Origin: Bacteroidetes bacterium GWF2_38_335
GTDB taxonomy: Bacteria > Bacteroidota > Bacteroidia > Bacteroidales > GWF2-38-335
Assembly (NCBI GenBank): GCA_001769535.1
Contig: MEOH01000012.1
Coordinates: 1 to 64,000, forward strand
Direction: 5' to 3'
DNA: 64,000 nucleotides
The position numbers and the translations under genes were made by a program. The notes under the pieces are model-generated. The model did not search any database. It was not told the origin of the DNA and saw only the letters and a list, made by a program, of their open reading frames with translations. This document shows, piece by piece, positions 33,646 through 42,150 of this stretch; the stretch's first letter is position 1, and every line of letters begins with the position of its first letter.

Positions 33646-36203
33646 GAATAGTTGTTTTCACATATTGCCTTTTGTTTTCTTTCGGATTGTTTTCGCAAAC
33701 CGAACGTGCCGACAGTATTCAAAACCTGCTAGGCCATTCGCAAGGAAAAGAAAAAGTAAATATTTATCTGAAATTGGCCGAGGAGTATGCAAATATTAAC
33801 TTTGAAAAAGCACTCGATTATGCTCAAAAAGGCTTGTCTCTTGCCCGTAAATTTAAAGACAGCCGCCTGATTAAAGAAGCACTGAATAGCTGTTCCTACT
33901 GCTGTTATAATCTCGGAGAATATGAAAAGGGATTAGATTACTCGGAGGAATCTGAAAAATTGCTTAAAAAACACCCTGAACCCGACCAGCAGATCACGGT
34001 GAACAACAACTTCGGATTAATTTTTACCGAGTTGGGAAAATATGAACTGGCGCTTTTCAGGTATAAACAGAATATCATTATTGCCAATAACATAAACTCT
34101 TCAGAAGACCTGTCCGTTTCTTACAGCAATATTGGCATTGTATATGAATATCTTGGTGAGCCTGATACTGCTTTGGTTTATTATTTTAAGGCACTTGAGA
34201 TTGATAAAAAATCAAAAGACATCAGAGGACAGGCATTTTGCTACAACAGCATCGGAATTATTTATGAGTTTAAGGGAAACTATGATGATGCCATGCGTTA
34301 TTACGAAAAGTCAATCCAGCTTTTTACCCAGTGTAATTATAAAATCGGGATTGAGTCGGTGCTTCACAATTGCGGAATAATTTTTACTGTGCGGGGCGAC
34401 TACAAAAGGGCAATTGAATATTATAACAGGTCACTCGCCATTGCCGAAGAGTTGGGAAGCAAAGAAGGCATTGCTGCAACACTGGTGAATATTGGCGAGG
34501 TGTACAGTTTCTGGCGTAAATTTGATGAAGCTCTTGCATACTACAAAAAATCACTGGCACTTAACCATGAAATGGGCAGAACCGATGCCGAAGCACTTAT
34601 TATCATGAATATTGGTTCGATTTTCGATCGAAGAGGGTTTTCCGATTCGGCTTTTTACTATATGGAAAAAGCAAGGGAAATGTACGAGAAAATAAATAGC
34701 TTTGAGGGTAGGGCAGGGGTCTATCACAACCTTGGAACTTTGTATCTTAACAGAAAAGAGTATGATAAAGCGAAAACATATCTCCATAAATCTGAAGAAG
34801 TTCTTATAAAAACTGGTGAAAGAAGAGGATTGGGAATATTGTTTATCTCACTTTCAGAGGTGTATGCCAGTACCGGAGATTATAAAAAAGCCTTGGAATA
34901 TGTTGATAAAAGTGCTGAAATTTCCGATAGAATTGAGAACAGAAAAGGACAGAAAAATGTCACACTGGCTTATTCTTTCATTTATTTTAAAATGGAAGAA
35001 TACGAAAAGGCATTTGGCTATCTGGTGGATTATGGTCATTGGAAAGATTCGGTTTTTAATGCAGAATCCACAAAGCAGTTTAGCGAACTCCGGGCAATTT
35101 ATGAATCAGAAAAGCGCGACAAGGAAATCACCCTGCTCAATAATAATATCGAATTGCAAAATCTGTCGATAAACAATGAAAAATCCATTGAAAACCGTTA
35201 CCGGATTATTTTAGCCTTTATCCTTGGCGGACTGTTGGTTTTTAGTGCCTTTGCAGTGTTTATCATCAGGTTGAACAGACAAAAGAGAATTCTCAATAAA
35301 GCATTGGCTATCCAAAATGAAGAACTAATGCAGCAAAAAGAAGAAATTGTTTCCCAACGCGATGAAATTGAAGCCCAGCGTGATCTTATGACTGAACAAC
35401 GTGATATTGCCAATGAACAGAAAGACCTTATTGAACACCAAAATATCGAAATAACCGACAGCATCAGATACACACGCGGCATACAAAATGCTTTGCTGGG
35501 TTCTGAAAACGACATGATCAGTTATTTTGAGGATGCCTTTATTATCAACCTTCCGAAGGAAATTGTGTCGGGCGATTTTTATCTGTTTTCTTCCAATGAA
35601 AGAAACTCTGTTCTGGCTCTTGGTGATGCAACCGGACATGGAGTGCCTGCTGCATTTCTTTGTATGCTGGGCACGGCGCTGCTCAATGATATTATCAAAC
35701 AGTTCGATATGCCCGATAAAATTCTCAACGAATTCCGACGTAAATTTATCGAAGCCCTTGAACGCAAGGAAGGCAATACCGAACAACGCGACGGCATTGA
35801 TCTGGCGCTGGTAATGATTAACCATGAAACACGTGAGATTTATTATTCCGGAGCCAAACGACCGGTGATTATTACTCGAAAAAATGGCGAAACGCTGGTG
35901 CTGAATCCCGATAAAATGCCCATTGGCATGCATCGTCTGGTCGACCAGCCCTTTACCATGAAAACCGAAAAAATACTTCCGGGTGATACACTGTACCTGT
36001 TTTCCGATGGTATGACCGATCAGTTTGATTCGGAAAATAAAACCAAAATGGGCCTTGAGCGGTTTAAATCAGCAATTGAACACTATTCTGATATTCCTCT
36101 GTCTGACCAAAAATCAGGCCTGATAAAGTTTTACAATGAATGGAAAGGCGATTACAAACAAATTGATGATGTTTTGGTAGCAGGGGTTAAATTGAATTTT
36201 TGA
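33642..36203 (+). CDS. TPR / SpoIIE-type PP2C protein phosphatase (second of tandem pair)
   Basis: An 853-residue paralogue of the preceding protein with the same order: signal peptide (ending GLFSQ), about ten TPR repeats (residues 30-460), a transmembrane helix near 520-540, a coiled coil (QQKEEIVSQRDEIEAQRDLM) and the PP2C/SpoIIE domain. Metal-site motifs are VSGDFYLF, LGDATGHGVPAAF, DGIDLALVMI and FSDGMTDQF. The longer TPR array suggests a different ligand. The 4-base overlap with the upstream gene points to coordinated synthesis. No anti-sigma factor or antagonist gene is adjacent. Confidence 0.9.
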   Translation: MRIVVFTYCLLFSFGLFSQTERADSIQNLLGHSQGKEKVNIYLKLAEEYANINFEKALDYAQKGLSLARKFKDSRLIKEALNSCSYCCYNLGEYEKGLDYSEESEKLLKKHPEPDQQITVNNNFGLIFTELGKYELALFRYKQNIIIANNINSSEDLSVSYSNIGIVYEYLGEPDTALVYYFKALEIDKKSKDIRGQAFCYNSIGIIYEFKGNYDDAMRYYEKSIQLFTQCNYKIGIESVLHNCGIIFTVRGDYKRAIEYYNRSLAIAEELGSKEGIAATLVNIGEVYSFWRKFDEALAYYKKSLALNHEMGRTDAEALIIMNIGSIFDRRGFSDSAFYYMEKAREMYEKINSFEGRAGVYHNLGTLYLNRKEYDKAKTYLHKSEEVLIKTGERRGLGILFISLSEVYASTGDYKKALEYVDKSAEISDRIENRKGQKNVTLAYSFIYFKMEEYEKAFGYLVDYGHWKDSVFNAESTKQFSELRAIYESEKRDKEITLLNNNIELQNLSINNEKSIENRYRIILAFILGGLLVFSAFAVFIIRLNRQKRILNKALAIQNEELMQQKEEIVSQRDEIEAQRDLMTEQRDIANEQKDLIEHQNIEITDSIRYTRGIQNALLGSENDMISYFEDAFIINLPKEIVSGDFYLFSSNERNSVLALGDATGHGVPAAFLCMLGTALLNDIIKQFDMPDKILNEFRRKFIEALERKEGNTEQRDGIDLALVMINHETREIYYSGAKRPVIITRKNGETLVLNPDKMPIGMHRLVDQPFTMKTEKILPGDTLYLFSDGMTDQFDSENKTKMGLERFKSAIEHYSDIPLSDQKSGLIKFYNEWKGDYKQIDDVLVAGVKLNF

Positions 36204-36219
36204 AATGGAGTAAAAAACT

Positions 36220-36227
36220 TATTTTTG
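36220..36227 (+). promoter_or_regulatory. -7 promoter box (TATTTTTG)
   Basis: Perfect TAnnTTTG match 14 bases before the TerB-like gene, with TTTG at 36199-36202 (17-base spacer, slightly short). Confidence 0.45.
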
Positions 36228-36241
36228 CATAAAAAAAAGCT

Positions 36242-36634
36242 ATGGAAGAATCACTGGGTTTGCTAAGCAGTCTGATACAACTGATTAAATCTGATGGACA
36301 GATTAAAGAAAAGGAATATGTTTTTTTAACCGAAATGGCACGGATGCTGAATGTTTCGAAAGAAAAACTTGATGAGCTTTTTAATCAGGAAGTCCCCTTT
36401 ATCCCTCCAAAACATGAATTTGACAGGATCATTCATTTTCACAGGTTGGTGTTAATGATGAATTTTGATCTCGATACAAATAAAAACGAGCTTGATTTCA
36501 TCAATCAGCTTGGATTGAAAATGGGTTTAAATACCCTGGCCATTTCAAAAGTATTGATTGAGATGAACAACTACCCAAACAAGGTGGTTCCGCCTGAAAG
36601 GCTGATTGAGATATTCAGGGAGAATTATAATTAA
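36242..36634 (+). CDS. TerB-like α-helical protein
   Basis: A 130-residue all-helical protein. The pattern LIQLIKSDGQIKEKEYVFLTEMARMLNVSKEKLDELF resembles the TerB/DjlA N-terminal family, whose acidic loop (SDGxIxxxE) may bind a metal. Related Bacteroidota proteins are annotated as TerB-like, but no tellurite phenotype can be inferred. It is convergent with the rhodanese operon, with only 2 bases between the stop codons. Confidence 0.75.
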   Translation: MEESLGLLSSLIQLIKSDGQIKEKEYVFLTEMARMLNVSKEKLDELFNQEVPFIPPKHEFDRIIHFHRLVLMMNFDLDTNKNELDFINQLGLKMGLNTLAISKVLIEMNNYPNKVVPPERLIEIFRENYN

Positions 36635-36636
36635 AA

Positions 36637-37761
36637 TTAACCACACCCCCCCGAAGCACTCTTCTTCTGCTTTTTCACCGGAGGATTGTTTGTGGCAGGT
36701 GCAGCAGACTGTGATTGTGAAGTAGTAGCCGTAACCTCAACTTTTGGAACTATTGTTTCGCTGCCGGTTATTACCGGAAAATCTCCTGAAGCTTCTGCTG
36801 AATATACCGGCCAGCCATTGTTTTTTGCGGTATTGTAAATCAATCCGTTTATTCCGTAGGCAATGGCATAGGCATCATAACCCAATAATCTTAAATAGGC
36901 CGTTACAAAGGCTGCCTTTGTACCTGTCTCACAGTAAACAACTATTTTTTTATCAGTGGGAAGGGTTTTTAATGAAGCAGTGCTCAAAAGTGACTCCCGG
37001 TTTTTGTACAACACAGCTCCTTTTAGATGCCCTGAATTGTACTTGTTTGTATCGGAATAGTTTATTATAAATAAGTTGCCCGAGTCTGTCAAAACATTTT
37101 CTGCCTTGACACGGAATGATCCCTGCTCTTCAGCGAACAAGGCTTCTATTCTTTTCTGAAGTATTTTTTCAGGTGATTTTGCACCGGTTTTTAACACAGG
37201 ATAACTCCCTGCTGCAGGTTGACTTACTGCAACGGTGTCAAAATTTTTCTCATATGCCGAGGAGGTGTTTTCAGACCAGTAACCCGAAAACTGTTTGTTC
37301 CACGAAGCCATGCCCCATTTGAGTGCAAATACGTTTCCATAACCTGCCAGTCTGAGCAGCGCAGTAGCATAAGAAGCTGTTTGGCCATCCTTGCAAATCA
37401 TAATAATTTTGTCGTAAAGCGAAGGGTTGATGCTGTCTCTGAAATGATTCAGCAGTTCCGCAAACTTGATGTTGTATGCTGCGCTGACATGACCTTTTTC
37501 GAAATCTTCGGCCGGACGCATATCAATAAAATAATATGCGGGGTTGGCCAGATTGGCAAAAACCTCATCTGCCTGAACAAGATTGGGTGTTTCTGCATCA
37601 TTGATATAATTGCCGTGCTTTTCAAGAAAGCCCAGGAGCATTTCCTGTTCAGATAATTTATCCGCCGGTTTGATAACGGTGAGTTCCTTTTTTTCAGGGG
37701 CTTTTCCGCAACCTGCAAAGATCAAAATAACTATGGGAAGTGAAAATATCAGTCGTTTCAT
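36637..37761 (-). CDS. Lipoprotein with two rhodanese domains and a GGCG tail
   Basis: A 374-residue exported protein with a lipobox (IFAGC, Cys18). Rhodanese domain 1 (about 65-160) has catalytic loop CKDGQTA (Cys123); domain 2 (about 215-320) has CETGTKA (Cys277). Both catalytic Cys are present, which is unusual because tandem rhodaneses often have one dead domain. A flexible Ser/Ala/Pro-rich linker and a Lys patch (KKQKK) lead to the end SASGGCG. It is the last gene of the molybdoenzyme operon. A role in periplasmic persulfide transfer is inferred. Confidence 0.9.
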   Translation of the reverse strand: MKRLIFSLPIVILIFAGCGKAPEKKELTVIKPADKLSEQEMLLGFLEKHGNYINDAETPNLVQADEVFANLANPAYYFIDMRPAEDFEKGHVSAAYNIKFAELLNHFRDSINPSLYDKIIMICKDGQTASYATALLRLAGYGNVFALKWGMASWNKQFSGYWSENTSSAYEKNFDTVAVSQPAAGSYPVLKTGAKSPEKILQKRIEALFAEEQGSFRVKAENVLTDSGNLFIINYSDTNKYNSGHLKGAVLYKNRESLLSTASLKTLPTDKKIVVYCETGTKAAFVTAYLRLLGYDAYAIAYGINGLIYNTAKNNGWPVYSAEASGDFPVITGSETIVPKVEVTATTSQSQSAAPATNNPPVKKQKKSASGGCG

Positions 37762-37778
37762 TTCGTAAGATTTTTATT

Positions 37779-38402
37779 TTATCCGCAACTGCCTTTTACA
37801 GCAGGTTTCTTATTGTTGTTTACAGGTAACTGTGGGGTGTTGGCTGGCGCCTGTTCGGCTTTTCCATCTGTTCCTGGTGTACTCATCAAAGCCCGGTAAT
37901 TGTAATGAGGTGTTTCGTCGTTCGAGGCACCTGATCGCGGGTTGTAAGTTTCGAGCATGTCGCTTTTCCAGAAATTCATTCCGCCTTCAAGAACATAAAT
38001 ATTGGTACATCCAAGCTGATGAAGCAGCATCATGGCTTCGGCCGAATAGATATCCAAATCGCAGTAAAGAACTTTTTTAATGGTAGTGTCCAGGAAAAAC
38101 CCATACCATTCTTTATCAAGGATTTTTTGAAAAGGAATGTTAACGGCATTATCAATGTGGCTTGCCAGAAAATTCTGAGGATTTCTGATGTCAACAAGAA
38201 CAAATTCTTCCTCAGCGGCAGTGAGCATTCCGGCCAGCTGCTCAGGTTTGACCAGATATTCTCCTTTGCTCACGGTTTTAATCAGATCGGCATCATTTTT
38301 TTTCAGTTCGAACTCATTGCCTTCATCGGTTTGTTGTTTCAATACCAAAGCAATGATGATTAATGATGCAAGTGCCAGAATATAAAACGGAATGTTTTTC
38401 AT
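37779..38402 (-). CDS. Membrane-anchored rhodanese with a GSCG tail
   Basis: A 207-residue protein with one N-terminal membrane helix (about 5-21), so the rest is periplasmic. A single rhodanese domain (about 48-155) has the catalytic loop CDLDIYS (Cys114) and the late motif VLEGGMNFWKSD. After a Pro/Asn-rich linker and a basic patch the chain ends KPAVKGSCG. The Cys-Gly ending is shared with both neighbouring rhodaneses. Spacing of 17 bases to the next gene supports one operon. Confidence 0.9.
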   Translation of the reverse strand: MKNIPFYILALASLIIIALVLKQQTDEGNEFELKKNDADLIKTVSKGEYLVKPEQLAGMLTAAEEEFVLVDIRNPQNFLASHIDNAVNIPFQKILDKEWYGFFLDTTIKKVLYCDLDIYSAEAMMLLHQLGCTNIYVLEGGMNFWKSDMLETYNPRSGASNDETPHYNYRALMSTPGTDGKAEQAPANTPQLPVNNNKKPAVKGSCG

Positions 38403-38593
38403 TTTTCTGTGTTTAACTTGGTTTTGTCTTTTTTGTTTTTTCCTGTTGTGAAGTCTGAAATCGTCTTATATAATTTTTTGCCTGTAAATACAAAGGCATC
38501 AATAAAGATTCAGCCACCCGTAGTGGGGCAGAAGCTGAAGTTTGGTTTGGGTTTTTCGTCCATATTAAAAATCTGTAAAATGCATTTAAATTA

Positions 38594-39214
38594 TTATCCG
38601 CAACCGCCCCCGACGGTTTTCTTTTTGCCGCTGTTGATGGGGGCAACCGGACCGGCAGAGTTTGTTTTTGCTTCAACTTTTGCTCCGGTAAAAAACTGTT
38701 TTGCCCCAAGGCGTTTCCTATATATGGCCATGGCAGTGCGGTCTTGTGTCGATTTTGGGGGCGTTGGGTTGATGATCAGATGAAACCATTCATTCAATCC
38801 GCCTTTTAAAATATAGTTGTTTTTATATCCGATGCTACGGCAGAGCATCCATGACTCGGAAGCTTTTTGTGTTCCGTTGGAAAAGAAAATCACTTTTTTG
38901 ATTTTCTGGTTCAGGAACCCCGACCATGTTTCGCTGGTGACGCTGTCAACCGGAATATTATAGGCACCGGGAAGGGTAAACTCGGCATATTCCTTTGGAG
39001 TTCTTACATCAACGATAAAAACCGAAGAGTCTTTATTAATGAGATAAGACGAAAGGTCATCAACCGAAATCATGTTCGATTCGGTTTTCATTTCCTGAAG
39101 TATTTCACGGGCATCCGGAGCATAAGGGTTGTTTGTTTTTGCCGGGATGATGGCCAGCAATGCTCCAAAAACCAGGATAACAGCCGAAAGAATAATTCTC
39201 GCTTTTGCTTTCAT
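38594..39214 (-). CDS. Membrane-anchored rhodanese-like protein lacking the catalytic Cys, GGCG tail
   Basis: A 206-residue protein with an N-terminal membrane helix (about 6-24) and one rhodanese domain (about 47-140: VFIVDVRTPKEYAEF, ILKGGLNEWF). Where the active Cys should stand, the loop reads VIFFSNGTQKAS, with Phe111 in its place, so classical sulfurtransferase activity is unlikely. The chain still ends in a Lys-rich patch and TVGGGCG. A gap of 191 bases separates it from the next rhodanese gene, longer than elsewhere in the operon. Confidence 0.9.
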   Translation of the reverse strand: MKAKARIILSAVILVFGALLAIIPAKTNNPYAPDAREILQEMKTESNMISVDDLSSYLINKDSSVFIVDVRTPKEYAEFTLPGAYNIPVDSVTSETWSGFLNQKIKKVIFFSNGTQKASESWMLCRSIGYKNNYILKGGLNEWFHLIINPTPPKSTQDRTAMAIYRKRLGAKQFFTGAKVEAKTNSAGPVAPINSGKKKTVGGGCG

Positions 39215-39231
39215 AAGTTGAAAATATCAGG

Positions 39232-39852
39232 TTAAATTTCTTTAGTAATATCGGGACGGGCAAATTTCTTTTCGAGCCATTCGCCTCCCCAAAACATAAC
39301 AATTGCCATACAAATAAGTACCAGGGCAAAAATTCCATCCGACAGACCAAGGGCATCAGAAACTTTCAGTTCGTTGTCGACAAACCACATGGAACCTTCT
39401 TCGGGGTTCATAATAGGCGCGAAAACGGGATAAAAGAATCCGAATACAAAAACACCCAGAAGGATGCCGAAAATAAAAAATATCGCATCCACCTTTCCGA
39501 TGGCAGCAGCGCAGACACTTGTTCCCGGGCAATATCCCCCGGTTATAAAACCCACGCCCATGATTACCCCGCCGATCAAAGCGGCATAAACTGCTGCATC
39601 GTGAATGTAAACCATGGACAAATCAATCATTTCAAAATAATTAAGGAAGAAAATGTTGATCATGGCCACAATGGCAGCGGTAAAAAATACTTTTAAGACG
39701 GTTGTGTCATAACCGTAAAACATTCCTGCCAACCGGCGGCTTGATGAAAAACCTGCCTGTTCCAGAACGAATCCGAATCCCAGTCCTATTGCAAAGGCAA
39801 TCAGAAATCCCATTTCTGTTGATATGCCTGCTATTGGTATTATTGGTCCCAT
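39232..39852 (-). CDS. YeeE/YedE family sulfur transport protein (half 1)
   Basis: A 206-residue membrane protein with about six helices. The motif GGYCPGTSVCAAA near residue 107 has two Cys in the arrangement that TsuA-type thiosulfate channels use for transient persulfide contact. FVLEQAGFSSSRRLAGMFYG near the start is also conserved. It pairs with the second YeeE-like gene at 40046, the two together resembling a split full-length transporter. Likely role: import of thiosulfate or a persulfide group, or membrane sulfur transfer to the rhodaneses. Confidence 0.9.
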   Translation of the reverse strand: MGPIIPIAGISTEMGFLIAFAIGLGFGFVLEQAGFSSSRRLAGMFYGYDTTVLKVFFTAAIVAMINIFFLNYFEMIDLSMVYIHDAAVYAALIGGVIMGVGFITGGYCPGTSVCAAAIGKVDAIFFIFGILLGVFVFGFFYPVFAPIMNPEEGSMWFVDNELKVSDALGLSDGIFALVLICMAIVMFWGGEWLEKKFARPDITKEI

Positions 39853-39868
39853 AGTTATATGTGTTTTT

Positions 39869-39952
39869 CGTCATTGCGAGTAGAACGAAGCAATCTCCTA
39901 ATTGAATATATATTTTTTATTTAGGAGACTGCTTCGTGCCTCGCAGTGACGT
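39869..39952. repeat. Palindromic interspersed repeat (CGTCATTGCGAG ... CTCGCAGTGACG)
   Basis: Left arm 39869-39901 (CGTCATTGCGAGTAGAACGA, AGCAATCTCCTAA) and right arm 39921-39952 are imperfect inverted repeats separated by about 19 AT-rich bases. The element sits between the two YeeE genes of the operon. A single arm occurs at 436-457. Confidence 0.8.
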
Positions 39953-40017
39953 CTTAATTATTTTTTGTATTTATTTTTATTATTCATCTGCTAATTAACT
40001 AATTTACTAATCTGCTT

Positions 40018-40033
40018 CCCGATAGCTATCGGG
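40018..40033. repeat. Perfect 16-bp palindrome CCCGATAGCTATCGGG
   Basis: A perfect self-complementary sequence 13 bases downstream of the second YeeE gene stop. With the neighbouring palindromic repeat it makes a 193-base gap inside an otherwise tight operon. Confidence 0.7.
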
Positions 40034-40045
40034 ACTACTAATTAA

Positions 40046-40567
40046 TTACACCCAGTTCTTCTTAAAGATAAACGAGAACATAAAGGCGGTTCCGAAGATT
40101 GCCATCATGGCTATGAATCCCGAAAGTGCCAGACTTGCCATTCCGCTCAGAGCAGCACCGCTGGTACATCCTTTGGCAATCTGGGCGCCGAAACCGAAAA
40201 GCATTCCGCCAATAATTGCGAAAATAATCCGTCGACGGCGTGTGATTTTTGGTGAACGCTCCACTTTCCAGGTTAGTCTTCCTGATACGGCTCCGGAAAT
40301 AAATCCTCCCAGCAAAACGCCTAGCACCTCAAAAACCAGCCATGATCGCATGGGACTTTCTTTCTGGTGGGAATATTTTCCATAAAAATCACTGTTCTTT
40401 GCATAGTCGGGAGCCACCGTGAGAACAGTGGAAGCAACGACCGATTTAGCGGCACCGCTGGCACCCAATCCTTGTCCTGCAAGGAAAAATGAGGCAGTCA
40501 GAACCAATCCGAGTAACACCCCTGCAATGTAGGGGTTCATGTACTTCCATTTTTTTTGTTTTTCCAT
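40046..40567 (-). CDS. YeeE/YedE family sulfur transport protein (half 2)
   Basis: A 173-residue membrane protein with four helices. The motif GAQIAKGCTSGAALSGMASL near residue 130 carries the conserved Cys of the second half of YeeE/YedE transporters. The N-terminal region GVLLGLVLTASFFLAGQGLG is typical of the first helix. It is 27 bases from the NrfD gene. Together with the gene at 39232 it is expected to form the sulfur-moving unit of the operon. Confidence 0.9.
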   Translation of the reverse strand: MEKQKKWKYMNPYIAGVLLGLVLTASFFLAGQGLGASGAAKSVVASTVLTVAPDYAKNSDFYGKYSHQKESPMRSWLVFEVLGVLLGGFISGAVSGRLTWKVERSPKITRRRRIIFAIIGGMLFGFGAQIAKGCTSGAALSGMASLALSGFIAMMAIFGTAFMFSFIFKKNWV

Positions 40568-40594
40568 AATTATTTTTTTTGATGCACTCGGTTT

Positions 40595-41587
40595 TTAATA
40601 TAAATAACGGGAGGCCTGTCCGGCTTCCAATAAAATAATTCTCAACATTACCCCGCCGAATATAATCAGTCCGGCCGGCAGATAAACCGGAATATGATAC
40701 CCCCGGTATTCCAGAAATTCAAGCAGCAGAGGCAATAGCAAGCCCATAAACACCACGGTAATCCAGAAAATAAGGGTGTAATCGCCCCCGAGGAACATGT
40801 TTGCTGTTTCGATCTGAACCTGTGTTCCGGCAAGGAATCCCATAAACATATGGACAATCAGGAACAGCTCAATAATAATCAATATCAGATCGATGCGACT
40901 GAGTAATTTCCTTTCTACCTCATTTTTTGAAAGCCACATCACGGTAGCTGCTCCGGTAGACAACCCTGATACCAGAAACAACATACCCAAAACCGAAGTG
41001 TTCCAGAGCGGACGGGCGTTGAATGCTGAAAGCAAAATACCTGTATAAACCCCAAGAACAATGGCCATGATCAGCATCACCCAAGCTATTATTTTCCTTT
41101 GTGTGCCAATCCAGGAATAAAAATCACGAACATTTTTCCATTTGAACATCAGCTTTTCAACCCATTTGAAGCGCTTGTAAACCTTGGGATAATTTAGTTT
41201 CCAGTGGTCAAAAAGCTCCTGTGAATAGCTTAAAATCCACATGATGGATAAGGGCGTGATGATCATTAAAACCCACGCACCCCATGACATGGGAGATTCA
41301 AATTTTATGGTAGTGTATAATTTCCAGAAATAAAGCTTGTGGGTAAGGTCGAGGAATAATGCGAAAAGACCTAATGCCAAGGCAATCGGAACGATAAACG
41401 GGGCAATTTTTACAGCGGTACGATATTTAGAATCGTTTCCCTGCAGATAAAATAATGCTGCAAAAAAGAGAATTCCGGCAGCCAAACCGCCGAGAAACAG
41501 GTAAGTGGGAATTTCCCAGTGCCAGGCTTGCAGCACGGGATCGATGTTTTCATTCATCCTTCCGCTTACGATTACTTCTTCTTTCAT
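40595..41587 (-). CDS. NrfD/PsrC-type membrane subunit of a molybdoenzyme
   Basis: A 330-residue membrane protein with eight or nine helices. The start VLQAWHWEIPTYLFLGGLAAG is the NrfD/PsrC signature (WxWxIxxYLFLGGLxAG). These subunits anchor the Fe-S partner and exchange electrons with the quinone pool. It follows the Fe-S gene by 27 bases in the order catalytic - Fe-S - membrane, as in polysulfide and thiosulfate reductases. Confidence 0.94.
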   Translation of the reverse strand: MKEEVIVSGRMNENIDPVLQAWHWEIPTYLFLGGLAAGILFFAALFYLQGNDSKYRTAVKIAPFIVPIALALGLFALFLDLTHKLYFWKLYTTIKFESPMSWGAWVLMIITPLSIMWILSYSQELFDHWKLNYPKVYKRFKWVEKLMFKWKNVRDFYSWIGTQRKIIAWVMLIMAIVLGVYTGILLSAFNARPLWNTSVLGMLFLVSGLSTGAATVMWLSKNEVERKLLSRIDLILIIIELFLIVHMFMGFLAGTQVQIETANMFLGGDYTLIFWITVVFMGLLLPLLLEFLEYRGYHIPVYLPAGLIIFGGVMLRIILLEAGQASRYLY

Positions 41588-41614
41588 TTGAAAATATTTT
41601 TATATTACCGGTAA

Positions 41615-42148
41615 TTATATTAAAAAATACACTTGTGGATTGGTTCCTGCTTCAGGAATCAGTGTTTTGTGTTTTCTCCTGGCAAGGATTAAGGAAACCT
41701 CTGAATTGGGATTGTCAAGATCGCCAAAATACATGCATTTTGTTGGACAAACATCCACACAGGCGGGTTTTTGTCCTTTGGTAACAAGCTGAATGCAGAA
41801 AGTGCACTTGTCAACATACCCTTCGGGATGTGTGTAACGGGCGTCGTACGGACAGGACTGGATACATGCCGAACAGCCGATGCAGTCCTGCTTGGTGACA
41901 GTTACAATTCCGCCTTCCTCATAATGTGACGCGCCGGTTGGACAGCATCTTACGCAAGGTGAATTTTCACAATGGTTGCAACGCTCCGAACGGTTTTCAA
42001 GAACCAATTGCGGGTAAGAACCATCAGTACTTTCAACAACCCAGTCGCGGCAAAAACCGATGGGCACATTGTTTTCTGTCTGGCAAGCCACTACACAATC
42101 ACTGCAGCCGACACATTTTTTGGTGTCTATTGCCATTGCATATCTCAT
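41615..42148 (-). CDS. Four-cluster 4Fe-4S electron-transfer subunit (PsrB-like)
   Basis: A 177-residue ferredoxin-like subunit with 16 Cys in four groups: C12/15/18/22, C57/60/65/69, C89/92/95/99 and C115/118/130/134. This is the normal set for the PsrB/DmsB family and would form four 4Fe-4S clusters. It has no signal peptide, so it should be exported as a complex with the Tat-tagged catalytic subunit. It lies 2 bases after the catalytic subunit gene. Confidence 0.95.
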   Translation of the reverse strand: MRYAMAIDTKKCVGCSDCVVACQTENNVPIGFCRDWVVESTDGSYPQLVLENRSERCNHCENSPCVRCCPTGASHYEEGGIVTVTKQDCIGCSACIQSCPYDARYTHPEGYVDKCTFCIQLVTKGQKPACVDVCPTKCMYFGDLDNPNSEVSLILARRKHKTLIPEAGTNPQVYFLI

Positions 42149-42150
42149 AA

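Noticed and set aside
35325-35933. 202-codon minus-strand frame
   Set aside because: Antisense to the second phosphatase gene, whose domain motifs are clear.
37219-37656. 145-codon + strand frame
   Set aside because: Antisense to the double rhodanese gene; composition is a shadow of it.
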